Shown piece after piece: positions 8,556 through 17,336 of a stretch of DNA of 64,000 bases. The stretch comes from Cronobacter dublinensis subsp. dublinensis LMG 23823 (GTDB lineage Bacteria; Pseudomonadota; Gammaproteobacteria; Enterobacterales; Enterobacteriaceae), in NCBI RefSeq assembly GCF_001277235.1, contig NZ_CP012266.1:3224001-3288000 (forward strand), read 5' to 3'. Within the stretch, counting starts at the first letter, position 1. Each line of letters opens with the position of its first letter. The notes beneath the pieces were generated by a model. That model was not told where the DNA came from. It saw nothing but the letters and a program-made list of their open reading frames with translations, and searched no databases. Both the position numbers and the translations under genes were made by a program.

Positions 8556-9515
8556 GTGACGTTCACTTTCTCCCTGCGCGCCATACTCGCCGCCAGCCTG
8601 CTGGTTTTAGGAATTTCCTCACTTTCACAGGCGGCGGACTGGCCGCGCCAGATAACCGACAGCCGCGGCGTGCAGACGCTTGATAAAGCGCCGCAGCGTA
8701 TTGTCTCGACCAGCGTCACGCTGACCGGGTCGCTGCTGGCGATTGACGCGCCGGTCGTGGCGAGCGGCGCCACCTCGCCGGGCAACCGCGTCGCCGACGG
8801 CCAGGGGTTCCTGCGCCAGTGGGGAGAAGTGGCGAAAGCGCGTCACGTAGAACGGCTGTATATCGGCGAGCCGAACGCCGAAGCCGTGGCCGCGCAGATG
8901 CCGGATCTCATTCTGGTCAGCGCCACCGGCGGCGATTCCGCGCTGGCGCTCTATGAGCAGTTTTCCGCTATCGCCCCGACGCTTGTGATTAATTACGACG
9001 ACAAAAGCTGGCAGCAATTGTTAACCCAGCTTGGCGAGATCACCGGCCATGAGAAACAGGCGGCCGCGCGCATCGCGCAGTTTGATAAACAGCTCGCGCA
9101 GGCGAAAACGCACATGGCACTGCCGCCGCAGCCCGTGAGCGCGCTGGTCTATAACCCGGCGGCGCACGGCGCGAATCTCTGGACCGCAGATTCGGCGCAG
9201 GGAAAACTGCTCGGCCAGCTCGGCTTTACGCTCGCGCCACCGCCCGCCGCGCACGGCCTGACCAGCATGGGCAAACGCCACGATATCATTCAGCTCGGCG
9301 GGGAGACGCTGGCGGCAGGGCTTAACGGCGAGACGCTGCTGTTGTTCGCGGGCGATGATAACGACGCGGCGGCGCTAATGCGCGATCCGCTGCTGGCGCA
9401 TCTTCCGGCAGTGCAGCACAAACGGGTCTACGCGCTTGGCACCGAAACCTTCCGTCTCGACTACTACAGCGCCAGCCTGCTGCTGAAGAGGCTTGAGACG
9501 CTGTTTAAAGCATAA
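8556..9515 (+). CDS. fepB: FepB, periplasmic ferric-enterobactin-binding protein
   Basis: 319 residues with a GTG start. Residues 1-26 form a signal peptide (basic start, LAASLLVLGISSL core, SQA-A cleavage). The rest is a class III substrate-binding protein: TDSRGVQTLDKAPQRIVSTSVT opens the N-lobe and DYYSASLLLKRLETLF closes the C-lobe. It takes ferric enterobactin from the outer-membrane receptor to FepDGC. It is divergent from entC with Fur-like sites between, and ends at a hairpin shared with the convergent entS. Confidence 0.94.
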   Translation: MTFTFSLRAILAASLLVLGISSLSQAADWPRQITDSRGVQTLDKAPQRIVSTSVTLTGSLLAIDAPVVASGATSPGNRVADGQGFLRQWGEVAKARHVERLYIGEPNAEAVAAQMPDLILVSATGGDSALALYEQFSAIAPTLVINYDDKSWQQLLTQLGEITGHEKQAAARIAQFDKQLAQAKTHMALPPQPVSALVYNPAAHGANLWTADSAQGKLLGQLGFTLAPPPAAHGLTSMGKRHDIIQLGGETLAAGLNGETLLLFAGDDNDAAALMRDPLLAHLPAVQHKRVYALGTETFRLDYYSASLLLKRLETLFKA

Positions 9516-9540
9516 AAAAGGGGCCGCCTGGCCCCTTTTT
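9515..9540. terminator. Bidirectional terminator between fepB and entS
   Basis: AAAAAGGGGCC, loop GCCT, GGCCCCTTTTT: a perfect 11-base stem whose ends supply a T run on either strand. It lies between the convergent fepB and entS stops. Confidence 0.9.
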
Positions 9541-9541
9541 G

Positions 9542-10786
9542 TTACGCCTGCGCCGGTGGCGGCGGGGCCTGACGCAGACGACGCAGCTCGCTAAAGAGCA
9601 GCGTCAATACGATAGCGATAACCGCGAGCCCCAGCCCGCCCGCGCTCGCGGAGCTGACCGGCGAGAGCAGCGCGCCCATGCCGCCCAGCAGCGCCGCGCC
9701 GATGGCGTCGCCCGTGACGTTTTGCGCGGTCCACAGTCCGTTAATGCGCCCGAGCATGTGATCCGGCGTCTGAAGCTGAATAAGCTGGTATTGAATCAGC
9801 GAGCTGATGCCGCTCAGGTAGCCGAACAGCGCCAGGCAGACAAATGCCAGCGGCCACCAGGGCATCAGACTGAACACGCCAACCGCCGCCAGCCCCAGCA
9901 CCGAGGCGATAAGCATCGTGCGGCCGGGACGAAGGGAGTGCGCCAGCCCGCCGCTGGTAAGCGCGCCCAGCGCCGCGCCGAGCGGCACGGCGGCGTAAAG
10001 CACACCGATTTCACCGCTCGCCATCTGCCAGTGACTGGCCAGCGCCGGATAAAGCACGCGCACCGCGCTCGCCATCGTCAGCAGCGCGCCGATGAGCGCC
10101 ACGCCGCCGACGATCGGGCTTGCGACAAGAAATCGCAGGCCGTCCGCCAGCGCGCGCAGCGGGTGCTGGCGCTGCATCTGCGGCGCGGGCAGCGCCGGGA
10201 GCGTAAGCAGAGGCAGGAGCGTCAGAAACGTGCCGAGCGCCGCCAGCGCGTAGTTCCAGGCCACACCGCCCCAGGCGAGCAGCATCCCGCCGAGCAGCGG
10301 CGAAATCACCGACCCGAGCCGTACCGTCAGCATGGTGATAGCCCCCGCCTGCATCAGATTTTCCCGTCCGACGATGGCGGGCGTCGCCGCCAGTAGCGCG
10401 GTCACGCCGATCGCCCCGAAAAAGCCGTCCCACAGTCCGAGCAGATAGATGGCGGTCACCGACGGCGCGGGCAGCATGGCGTTGACCCACAGCCCGATAA
10501 ACCCGACGCCGCAGGTGGAGCGCGCCAGCAGAATGAGCTTTTTGCGCTCGTGGCGGTCAGCCAGCACGCCGCCGGTCATCAGCCCGATAAACATCGCAGC
10601 GCCGGTGAGCGTCACCGCGAGACCGACCTGAAAGGTCGAACCGGTGAGCGTCTGGATCTGTACCGGCACCGCCACGCCGAGCAGGCCGAGGCCGAGAATG
10701 GAAATAAACCGCGCCAGAAAGACGGCACGATAAGCGGGATGCGTTTTCAATAACGAGAGATTAAGCAGCAGCGAATGTCGGTTCAT
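9542..10786 (-). CDS. entS: EntS, enterobactin exporter (MFS)
   Basis: 414 residues (E. coli 416). A 12-segment major facilitator with motif A variant GGVLADRHERKK near residue 70 and LGRINGLWTAQNVTGDAIGAALLGG in the C-terminal half. It exports enterobactin across the inner membrane. It is divergent from fepDGC with a strong Fur box between, so export and re-import should be induced together by iron limitation. The last residues are proline-rich (QAPPPPAQA), as in E. coli. Confidence 0.95.
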   Translation of the reverse strand: MNRHSLLLNLSLLKTHPAYRAVFLARFISILGLGLLGVAVPVQIQTLTGSTFQVGLAVTLTGAAMFIGLMTGGVLADRHERKKLILLARSTCGVGFIGLWVNAMLPAPSVTAIYLLGLWDGFFGAIGVTALLAATPAIVGRENLMQAGAITMLTVRLGSVISPLLGGMLLAWGGVAWNYALAALGTFLTLLPLLTLPALPAPQMQRQHPLRALADGLRFLVASPIVGGVALIGALLTMASAVRVLYPALASHWQMASGEIGVLYAAVPLGAALGALTSGGLAHSLRPGRTMLIASVLGLAAVGVFSLMPWWPLAFVCLALFGYLSGISSLIQYQLIQLQTPDHMLGRINGLWTAQNVTGDAIGAALLGGMGALLSPVSSASAGGLGLAVIAIVLTLLFSELRRLRQAPPPPAQA

Positions 10787-10856
10787 TACAGGGCCTTAAC
10801 GCGAATTTTCCTTGCCGGATAACGGGACGGCCATGCTAACATAGCCAGATAAGAGT

Positions 10857-10875
10857 GATAATAACTATCATTATC
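10857..10875. promoter_or_regulatory. Fur box between entS and fepD
   Basis: GATAATAACTATCATTATC matches the 19-base Fur consensus at 16 positions by eye and is itself nearly palindromic. It lies 18 bases before the fepD ATG and 70 bases before entS, so it can control both. Confidence 0.88.
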
Positions 10876-10893
10876 GGTTCCAGGGTGTGCGTT

Positions 10894-11901
10894 ATGTCGG
10901 CCTCTCGCTGTTCCACCAGGATGGTTGTCCTGCTGTGTCTCTTTTTATTGCTGCTGCTGATGGTCGCCTTCAGTCTGCTGGCGGGTGCCAAATCCCTGCC
11001 CTTTTCTCTCGTCATGAACGCGCTGACCGGCACCTGCCGCGGCGCGGACTGCACCATCGTGCTTGACGCCCGTCTGCCGCGGACCCTCGCGGGCCTCGTC
11101 GCAGGGCTGTCGCTTGGGCTCGCCGGCGCGCTGATGCAAACCCTGACCCGCAACCCACTGGCCGACCCCGGCCTGCTCGGCGTGAATTCCGGCGCCAGTT
11201 TCGCCATTGTGCTCGGCGCGGCGCTGTGGGGCGTGAGCGATCCGCTGGAGATCCTGATGCTGGCGCTGTGCGGCGCGCTGCTGGCGACGCTTGTGGTGGC
11301 CTTTACCGGCAGCGCGGGCGGCGGCCAGCTGAGCCCGGTCCGGCTGACGCTCGCGGGCGTCGCGCTGGCGGCGGTGCTGGAAGGGCTCTCGAACGGTATT
11401 GCGTTGTTAAACCCGGTGGTTTATGACCAGCTGCGCTTCTGGCAGGCGGGCTCGCTTGATATCCGCACGCTGGTCACACTGAAGGCTATCGCGCCGGTCG
11501 TTGCGCTGGGGACGATTATCGCGCTGCTGCTAAGCCGCAGTCTCAACAGCCTGAGCATGGGCAGCGACACCGCCACGGCGCTCGGCAGCCGGGTGGCGCG
11601 CACGCAGGCGCTCGGGCTTATCGCTATTACGCTGTTGTGCGCCAGCGCCACCGCCGTGGTCGGCCCCATCGCTTTTATCGGGCTGATGATGCCGCATCTG
11701 GCGCGCTGGCTGGTGGGCACAGATCACCGCTGGTCGCTGCCAGTGACGTTGCTCGCCACCCCCTCGCTGCTGTTGCTGGCGGACATCATCGGCCGCCTGA
11801 TTGTGCCGGGCGAGCTGCGGGTATCGGTGATGAGCGCGTTTATCGGCGCGCCCGCGCTGATTTATCTGGTGCGCCAGCGGCGCGGCGGGGTGGCGTTATG
11901 A
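10894..11901 (+). CDS. fepD: FepD, ferric-enterobactin ABC permease subunit
   Basis: 335 residues. A FecCD/BtuC-type permease of about ten membrane segments with RLPRTLAGLVAGLSLGLAGALMQTLTRNPLADPGLLGVNSGA near residues 60-105 and GPIAFIGLMMPHLARWLVG near 260, the contact region for FepC. The ATG at 10894 (MSASRC) was chosen because the next upstream in-frame start lies at the Fur box, and E. coli FepD is 334 residues. It overlaps fepG by ATGA. Confidence 0.95.
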   Translation: MSASRCSTRMVVLLCLFLLLLLMVAFSLLAGAKSLPFSLVMNALTGTCRGADCTIVLDARLPRTLAGLVAGLSLGLAGALMQTLTRNPLADPGLLGVNSGASFAIVLGAALWGVSDPLEILMLALCGALLATLVVAFTGSAGGGQLSPVRLTLAGVALAAVLEGLSNGIALLNPVVYDQLRFWQAGSLDIRTLVTLKAIAPVVALGTIIALLLSRSLNSLSMGSDTATALGSRVARTQALGLIAITLLCASATAVVGPIAFIGLMMPHLARWLVGTDHRWSLPVTLLATPSLLLLADIIGRLIVPGELRVSVMSAFIGAPALIYLVRQRRGGVAL

Positions 11902-12890
11902 GGCCGGTACCCCCTCGCCTGTGGTTGTTTTGCCTGCTGACGTTAAGCCTGTGCGCCGGGCTCGGCGTCTGGGCGCTGACGCAGGGCGCGGTGACGCTCG
12001 ACGCTTCGCAGGTCGTTGAGGCGCTCAGCGGTCACGCGCCGCGCAACGTCTCGCTTATCGTGACCGAATGGCGTCTGCCGCGCGTGACGATGGCGCTGCT
12101 GCTGGGCGCGGCGCTCGGCGTGAGCGGCGCGATTTTCCAGTCGCTGATGCGCAACCCCCTGGGCAGCCCGGACGTGATGGGCTTCAATACCGGCGCCTGG
12201 AGCGGCGTGCTGGTAGCGATGGTGCTGGCAGGTCAGCATCAGACCGCCATCGCGTTTTCCGCCGTCGCAGGCGGCATGGCGACCGCGTTTATCGTCTGGC
12301 TGCTCGCCTGGCGCAACGGCATTGATACCTTCCGCCTGATTATTATCGGCATCGGCGTGCGCGCGATGCTGGTGGCGTTCAACATCTGGCTTTTGCTGCA
12401 GGCGTCGCTTGAGACGGCGCTCTCAGCGGGTCTTTGGAACGCGGGTTCGCTGAACGGCATCACCTGGGGGAAAACCCTCCCCGCCGCCCCGCTGTTGCTG
12501 CTGGCGTTGCTCGCGAGCGCGCTGCTGGTACGCCGAATGCGGCTTTTAGAGATGGGTGATGACAGCGCCTGCGCGCTCGGGGTGTCGGTGGAGCGCTCGC
12601 GTCTGCTGCTGATGCTGACCGGCGTGATCCTGACCGCAGGCGCGACGGCGATGGCCGGGCCGATTTCGTTTATCGCGCTGGTGGCCCCGCATATCGCCCG
12701 TCGCGTCAGCGGTACCGCGCGCTTCGGGCTCACCCAGGCGGCGCTGTGCGGCGCGCTGCTGCTGCTGGGCGCCGATCTCTGCGCGCAGTATCTCTTTAAG
12801 CCTTACCAGTTACCGGTAGGGACCGTCACCGTCTGTCTGGGCGGGATTTACCTCATCGCCTTGTTGCTACAGGAGTCACGCAAGAGATGA
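11898..12890 (+). CDS. fepG: FepG, ferric-enterobactin ABC permease subunit
   Basis: 330 residues, the E. coli length. The second FecCD-type permease, partner of FepD, with RLPRVTMALLLGAALGVSGAIFQSLMRNPLGSPDVMGFNTGA and GPISFIALVAPHIARRVSG. It forms the inner-membrane channel for ferric enterobactin with FepD, driven by FepC. It starts inside the fepD stop (ATGA) and ends inside the fepC start (ATGA), so the three genes are translationally coupled. Confidence 0.96.
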   Translation: MRPVPPRLWLFCLLTLSLCAGLGVWALTQGAVTLDASQVVEALSGHAPRNVSLIVTEWRLPRVTMALLLGAALGVSGAIFQSLMRNPLGSPDVMGFNTGAWSGVLVAMVLAGQHQTAIAFSAVAGGMATAFIVWLLAWRNGIDTFRLIIIGIGVRAMLVAFNIWLLLQASLETALSAGLWNAGSLNGITWGKTLPAAPLLLLALLASALLVRRMRLLEMGDDSACALGVSVERSRLLLMLTGVILTAGATAMAGPISFIALVAPHIARRVSGTARFGLTQAALCGALLLLGADLCAQYLFKPYQLPVGTVTVCLGGIYLIALLLQESRKR

Positions 12891-13678
12891 CCACAACCTC
12901 GCGTTTAACCGGTGAAGCGCTCACGCTGGGCTATGGCGATTTCCGCGTGGCGGAAGGGCTGAATGTGGCCATTCCCGACGGGAAGTTCACCGCGATTATC
13001 GGCCCGAACGGCTGCGGCAAGTCGACGCTGCTGCGCACGTTAAGCCGCCTGATGAAGCCTGTCGCCGGGCAGGTGCGCCTCGACGGCGAGGCTATTCAGC
13101 GCTTCGCCACGAAAGAGGTGGCAAGACGCATCGGCCTGCTGTCGCAAAACGCCAGCGCGCCGGGGGATATCACCGTACAGGAGCTGGTGGCGCGCGGGCG
13201 CTATCCGCATCAGCCGCTGTTTACCCGCTGGCGGGACGAGGACGAGCGCGCGGTGCAGCGGGCGATGGCCGCGACCGGCGTGACGGCGCTTGCCGATCAG
13301 AGCGTCGACACGCTCTCCGGCGGGCAGCGCCAGCGCGCGTGGATTGCGATGGTGCTGGCGCAGGAGACGTCGATTCTGCTGCTCGACGAGCCGACCACCT
13401 GGCTTGATATCAGCCATCAGATTGATTTGCTGGAGCTGTTGAGCGCGCTGAACCGCGAGCAGGGATATACGCTTGCCGCGGTGCTGCACGACCTGAACCA
13501 GGCGTGTCGTTACGCCAGTCACCTGATTGCGCTGCGGGACGGGAAAATCGTGGCGGAAGGCGCGCCGCAGGAGATAGTGACGCCAGCGCTTATCGAGGCG
13601 ATTTACGGGCTGCGCTGCATGATTATTGACGATCCGGTGGCCGGAACGCCGCTGGTGGTGCCGCTCGGGCGGCGGTGA
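12887..13678 (+). CDS. fepC: FepC, ferric-enterobactin ABC ATPase
   Basis: 263 residues. The ATPase of the FepBDGC importer, with Walker A GPNGCGKST near residue 45, Q-loop LLSQNASAPGD, signature LSGGQRQRAW, Walker B ILLLDEP and the switch histidine in AAVLHDLNQA. It powers ferric-enterobactin entry to the cytoplasm. It is the last gene of fepDGC. In E. coli fepE, entF, fes and fepA follow; here two REP-like palindromes and then the convergent maeB follow. Confidence 0.96.
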   Translation: MTTTSRLTGEALTLGYGDFRVAEGLNVAIPDGKFTAIIGPNGCGKSTLLRTLSRLMKPVAGQVRLDGEAIQRFATKEVARRIGLLSQNASAPGDITVQELVARGRYPHQPLFTRWRDEDERAVQRAMAATGVTALADQSVDTLSGGQRQRAWIAMVLAQETSILLLDEPTTWLDISHQIDLLELLSALNREQGYTLAAVLHDLNQACRYASHLIALRDGKIVAEGAPQEIVTPALIEAIYGLRCMIIDDPVAGTPLVVPLGRR

Positions 13679-13706
13679 AGTGGAGAGTGGGTGCGCTTTG
13701 GTAAAC

Positions 13707-13735
13707 GGTGGGTGCGTTGCGCTTACCCACCCTAC
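13707..13735. repeat. REP-like palindrome, inverse orientation
   Basis: GGTGGGT, spacer GCGTTGCGCTT, ACCCACCCTAC: a reverse-orientation copy just after the fepC stop. It faces the copy at 13765-13794. Confidence 0.78.
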
Positions 13736-13764
13736 GAATGACAAAGCCATCGCACCGTAGCGCC

Positions 13765-13794
13765 GTAGGGCGGGTAAGCGAAGCGCCACCCGCC
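13765..13794. repeat. REP-like palindrome
   Basis: GTAGGGCGGGT, spacer AAGCGAAGCGCC, ACCCGCC. It lies 9 bases from the maeB stop and forms a head-to-head pair with the copy at 13707-13735 between the convergent fepC and maeB. Confidence 0.78.
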
Positions 13795-13803
13795 ATCAAC
13801 CGG

Positions 13804-16083
13804 TTACAGCGGGTTGGTTTGCGCCTCGACCACCGCGAGCGCGACCATATTCACGATACGGCGCACGGAGGCGATAGGCGTTAACACATGCACGGGTTTC
13901 GCCACGCCCATCAACACCGGCCCGACGGTCACGCCTTCGGAGCTGGAAACGCGCAGCAGGTTGTAACTGATACGCGCCGCCTCGACGTTCGGCATAATGA
14001 GGATATTCGCCGACCCTTTCAGCGGGCTGTCCGGCATACGGTCGTTGCGAATACTTTCCACCAGCGCGGCGTCGCCGTGCATCTCGCCGTCGATCATCAG
14101 ATCCGGCGCGCGCTCGCGCACCAGGGCCAGCGTCTCACGCATTTTGCTGGCGGCGGGCGAATCCGATGAACCGAAGTTCGAGTGCGACAGCAGCGCCACT
14201 TTCGGCTCGATGCCGAAACGACGCACGGTTTCCGCCGCCATCACCGTTATCTCCGCGAGCTGTTCCGGGGTCGGATCGTCGTTCACGTAAGTATCGGCGA
14301 TAAAGGTGTTGCCGCTCGGCAGCAGCAGCGCATTCATCGCGCCCGCGGCCTTCACGCCGTCGCGGTAGCCGAAAATCTGCTGAACCACGCTGAAATGCTC
14401 GTGATAATCGCCTATCGTGCCGCAGATCATCGCGTCCGCCTCACCGCGATGCACCATGATGGCCCCGATGACCGTACTGTTGCCGATCACAGCGCGCTGC
14501 GCCTGCTCCTGCGTAATGCCGCGACGCTTCATGATGGCGTAGTACTCGTTCCAGTACTCTTTGTAGCGCGGGTCCGATTCGTTATTCACAATCTCGAAAT
14601 CTTTTCCGGCTTCCATTTGCAGACCGAGTTTTTTCAGGCGCATCTCGATAACGCCCGGACGCCCAATCAGCACCGGCTTCGCGAGCCCCAGCGTGATCAG
14701 CTCCTGGGTGGCGTGCAGCACGCGCGGCTCTTCGCCTTCGGTCAGCACGACGCGTTTGGGATCCTTACGCGCCTGGTTAAACACCGGCTTCATAAACAGG
14801 TTGGTTTTGTAGACAAATTCGGTGAGCTTGTCTTTATAGGCGTCGAAATCCGTAATCGGACGAGTCGCCACGCCGGAGTCCATCGCCGCTTTCGCCACCG
14901 CTGGCGCGATGGTCACAATAAGACGCGGGTCGAACGGTTTCGGGATGATGTAATCCGGGCCGAACGACAGTTCCTGGTCCTCATACGCTGAGGCGACCAC
15001 CTCGCTCTGCTCGGCGTGCGCCAGCTCGGCGATGGCGTGGACCGCCGCGAGCTTCATCTCTTCGTTAATGGCGGTCGCGCCCACGTCCAGCGCGCCGCGG
15101 AAGATGAACGGGAAGCAGAGCACGTTGTTGACCTGGTTCGGGAAATCCGAGCGGCCGGTACAGATAATCGCGTCCGGGCGCACTTCTTTGGCGAGCGGCG
15201 GCATGATTTCCGGCTCCGGGTTGGCGAGCGCCAGAATCAGCGGCGAGGCGGCCATCTTTTTGACCATCTCCTGGGTCATGACTTTCGGGCCCGAGCAGCC
15301 GAGGAAAATATCCGCGCCTTCGATGACCTCGCCGAGCGTGCGCTTGCCGTTATCTTCAATGGCGTAGGCGGCTTTGGTTTCCGCCATGTTCTCTTCGCGC
15401 CCTTTGTAGATAACGCCTTTGGAGTCGCACACCACGATGTTGTGCTTCTGCATACCGAGCGCCACCAGCAGGTTCATACAGGCGATGGCGGACGCGCCCG
15501 CGCCCGAGACCACCAGCCGCACGTCGGAGATATTTTTCTGCACCACGCGCAGGCCGTTTAACACCGCGGCGGTACAGATAATGGCGGTGCCGTGCTGATC
15601 GTCATGGAACACCGGAATATTCATGCGCTCGCGCAGCTTTTGCTCGATGTAAAAACACTCCGGCGCTTTGATATCTTCAAGGTTAATGCCGCCGAAGGTT
15701 GGCTCCAGCGCCGCCACCACATCAATGACTTTATCCGGATCGTGCTCGTCGATTTCGATATCGAACACGTCGATGCCTGCGAATTTCTTAAACAGCACGC
15801 CCTTGCCTTCCATTACCGGCTTGCCGGCCAGCGCGCCGATATTGCCAAGCCCCAGCACCGCCGTGCCGTTGGAGATAACCGCCACCAGGTTGCCGCGCGC
15901 GGTGTATTTGTGGGCGGCCAGCGGGTCGGCGGCGATTTCAAGACACGGCGCGGCGACGCCTGGCGAATAGGCGAGCGCGAGGTCGCGCTGGGTCGCCAGC
16001 GGTTTGGTCGGGGAAACCTGAATTTTGCCTGGAACCGGAAACTCGTGAAAATCGAGGGCGCTTTGCTTGAGTTGTTCATCCAT
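13804..16083 (-). CDS. maeB: MaeB, NADP-dependent malic enzyme with phosphotransacetylase-like domain
   Basis: 759 residues, the E. coli MaeB length. The N-terminal half (to about 430) is the malic enzyme, with YSPGVAAPC, VFHDDQHGTAII and the nucleotide-binding VVSGAGASAIA. The C-terminal half (about 430-759) is a phosphotransacetylase-like domain (VVLTEGEEPRVL, TEQL-type core, NILIMPNVEAAR) thought to be regulatory. It decarboxylates malate to pyruvate with NADPH. The start at 16083 gives MDEQLKQSALDFHEFP as in E. coli. Divergent from talA. Confidence 0.96.
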   Translation of the reverse strand: MDEQLKQSALDFHEFPVPGKIQVSPTKPLATQRDLALAYSPGVAAPCLEIAADPLAAHKYTARGNLVAVISNGTAVLGLGNIGALAGKPVMEGKGVLFKKFAGIDVFDIEIDEHDPDKVIDVVAALEPTFGGINLEDIKAPECFYIEQKLRERMNIPVFHDDQHGTAIICTAAVLNGLRVVQKNISDVRLVVSGAGASAIACMNLLVALGMQKHNIVVCDSKGVIYKGREENMAETKAAYAIEDNGKRTLGEVIEGADIFLGCSGPKVMTQEMVKKMAASPLILALANPEPEIMPPLAKEVRPDAIICTGRSDFPNQVNNVLCFPFIFRGALDVGATAINEEMKLAAVHAIAELAHAEQSEVVASAYEDQELSFGPDYIIPKPFDPRLIVTIAPAVAKAAMDSGVATRPITDFDAYKDKLTEFVYKTNLFMKPVFNQARKDPKRVVLTEGEEPRVLHATQELITLGLAKPVLIGRPGVIEMRLKKLGLQMEAGKDFEIVNNESDPRYKEYWNEYYAIMKRRGITQEQAQRAVIGNSTVIGAIMVHRGEADAMICGTIGDYHEHFSVVQQIFGYRDGVKAAGAMNALLLPSGNTFIADTYVNDDPTPEQLAEITVMAAETVRRFGIEPKVALLSHSNFGSSDSPAASKMRETLALVRERAPDLMIDGEMHGDAALVESIRNDRMPDSPLKGSANILIMPNVEAARISYNLLRVSSSEGVTVGPVLMGVAKPVHVLTPIASVRRIVNMVALAVVEAQTNPL

Positions 16084-16365
16084 TGTGCTGATCCTTTTTC
16101 TTTTTGCAGGGTACGAAGCGGCAGGTCGCACGTTCGCTTAACCAGGCCGACAGTATCGCCCTTAACAGACGGGCAAACTTTGAAGACCGTTAAACTCTGC
16201 GTCATGCAACCCCTTGATGTTATCAATTTATAGCAGCCATGTTGCTGGTTCGGGAAAGCATTGCTATGTGCGTCTGCTATGCTTTTTTGTTATGTCCCTG
16301 ATGAGATCCCGGCGGGCGACATTGACAGCGCCCCTCAAAATCTTTGCTTTTCAAGGAGTAGCAAA

Positions 16366-17316
16366 ATGAACCAACTCGAAGGTATTAAACAATTCACCAC
16401 CGTAGTCGCCGACAGTGGCGATATTGAATCGATTCGCAGCTATCAGCCGGAAGACGCCACTACCAACCCATCGCTGCTGTTGAAGGCCGCAAGCCTTGAG
16501 CACTACCAGCATCTGTTCGAGGACGCGCTGGCATACGGTAAGAAGCGCGGCAGCACCCAGAAGGAAATCGTGGCGCAGGCCAGCGACAAACTGGCAGTGA
16601 ATGTGGGTGCGGAAATTCTGAAAAGCATTCCGGGGCGCGTCTCCACCGAAGTGGACGCCCGTCTGTCGTTCGATAAAGAAAAAAGCATCGCCAAAGCCCG
16701 CCATCTGGTAGCGCTTTATCAGGACCAGGGCATCGATAAATCACGCATTCTGATCAAGCTCGCCTCGACCTGGGAAGGCATCCGCGCGGCGGAGGAGCTG
16801 GAAAAAGAAGGCATCCACTGCAACCTGACGCTGCTCTTCTCGTTTGCCCAGGCGCGCGCCTGCGCCGAAGCGGGCGTCTATCTCATTTCGCCGTTCGTCG
16901 GGCGTATCTACGACTGGTACAACACCCGCAAACCGATGGACCCGTATGTCGTGGATGAAGATCCGGGCGTGAAGTCAGTGCGTAACATCTACGACTACTA
17001 CAAGCAGCATAACTACCAGACCATCGTGATGGGCGCGAGCTTCCGCCGCACCGAGCAGATCCTGGCGCTGGCGGGCTGTGACCGCCTGACCATCTCCCCG
17101 AATCTGCTCAAAGAACTCCAGGAGAGCGACGCGCCGGTTGACCGTAAGCTTATCCCGGCCTCGCAGGGCTTTAGCCGCCCGGCACCGATGACCGAAGCGG
17201 AATTCCGCTGGGAACATAATCAGGACCCGATGGCGGTCGAAAAACTGGCTGAAGGCATTCGCCAGTTTGCGGTCGACCAGCGTTCACTTGAAGATCTGCT
17301 TGCCGCCAAACTTTAA
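16366..17316 (+). CDS. talA: TalA, transaldolase
   Basis: 316 residues, as E. coli TalA. The Schiff-base lysine is in SRILIKLAST near residue 131; DATTNPSLLLKA near residue 30 and RGTEQIL-like SFRRTEQILALAGCDRLTI are also present. It moves a dihydroxyacetone unit from sedoheptulose-7-phosphate to glyceraldehyde-3-phosphate in the non-oxidative pentose phosphate pathway. An AAGGAG site lies 9 bases before the chosen ATG; the frame is open further upstream but without homology. tktB follows after 20 bases. Confidence 0.96.
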   Translation: MNQLEGIKQFTTVVADSGDIESIRSYQPEDATTNPSLLLKAASLEHYQHLFEDALAYGKKRGSTQKEIVAQASDKLAVNVGAEILKSIPGRVSTEVDARLSFDKEKSIAKARHLVALYQDQGIDKSRILIKLASTWEGIRAAEELEKEGIHCNLTLLFSFAQARACAEAGVYLISPFVGRIYDWYNTRKPMDPYVVDEDPGVKSVRNIYDYYKQHNYQTIVMGASFRRTEQILALAGCDRLTISPNLLKELQESDAPVDRKLIPASQGFSRPAPMTEAEFRWEHNQDPMAVEKLAEGIRQFAVDQRSLEDLLAAKL

Positions 17317-17336
17317 CTTTTGCCATGGAGAGAAAT

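Noticed and set aside
16261..16365. Longer N-terminus for TalA from an in-frame ATG at 16261
   Set aside because: The extra 35 residues have no counterpart in transaldolases, and AAGGAG directly precedes the ATG at 16366.
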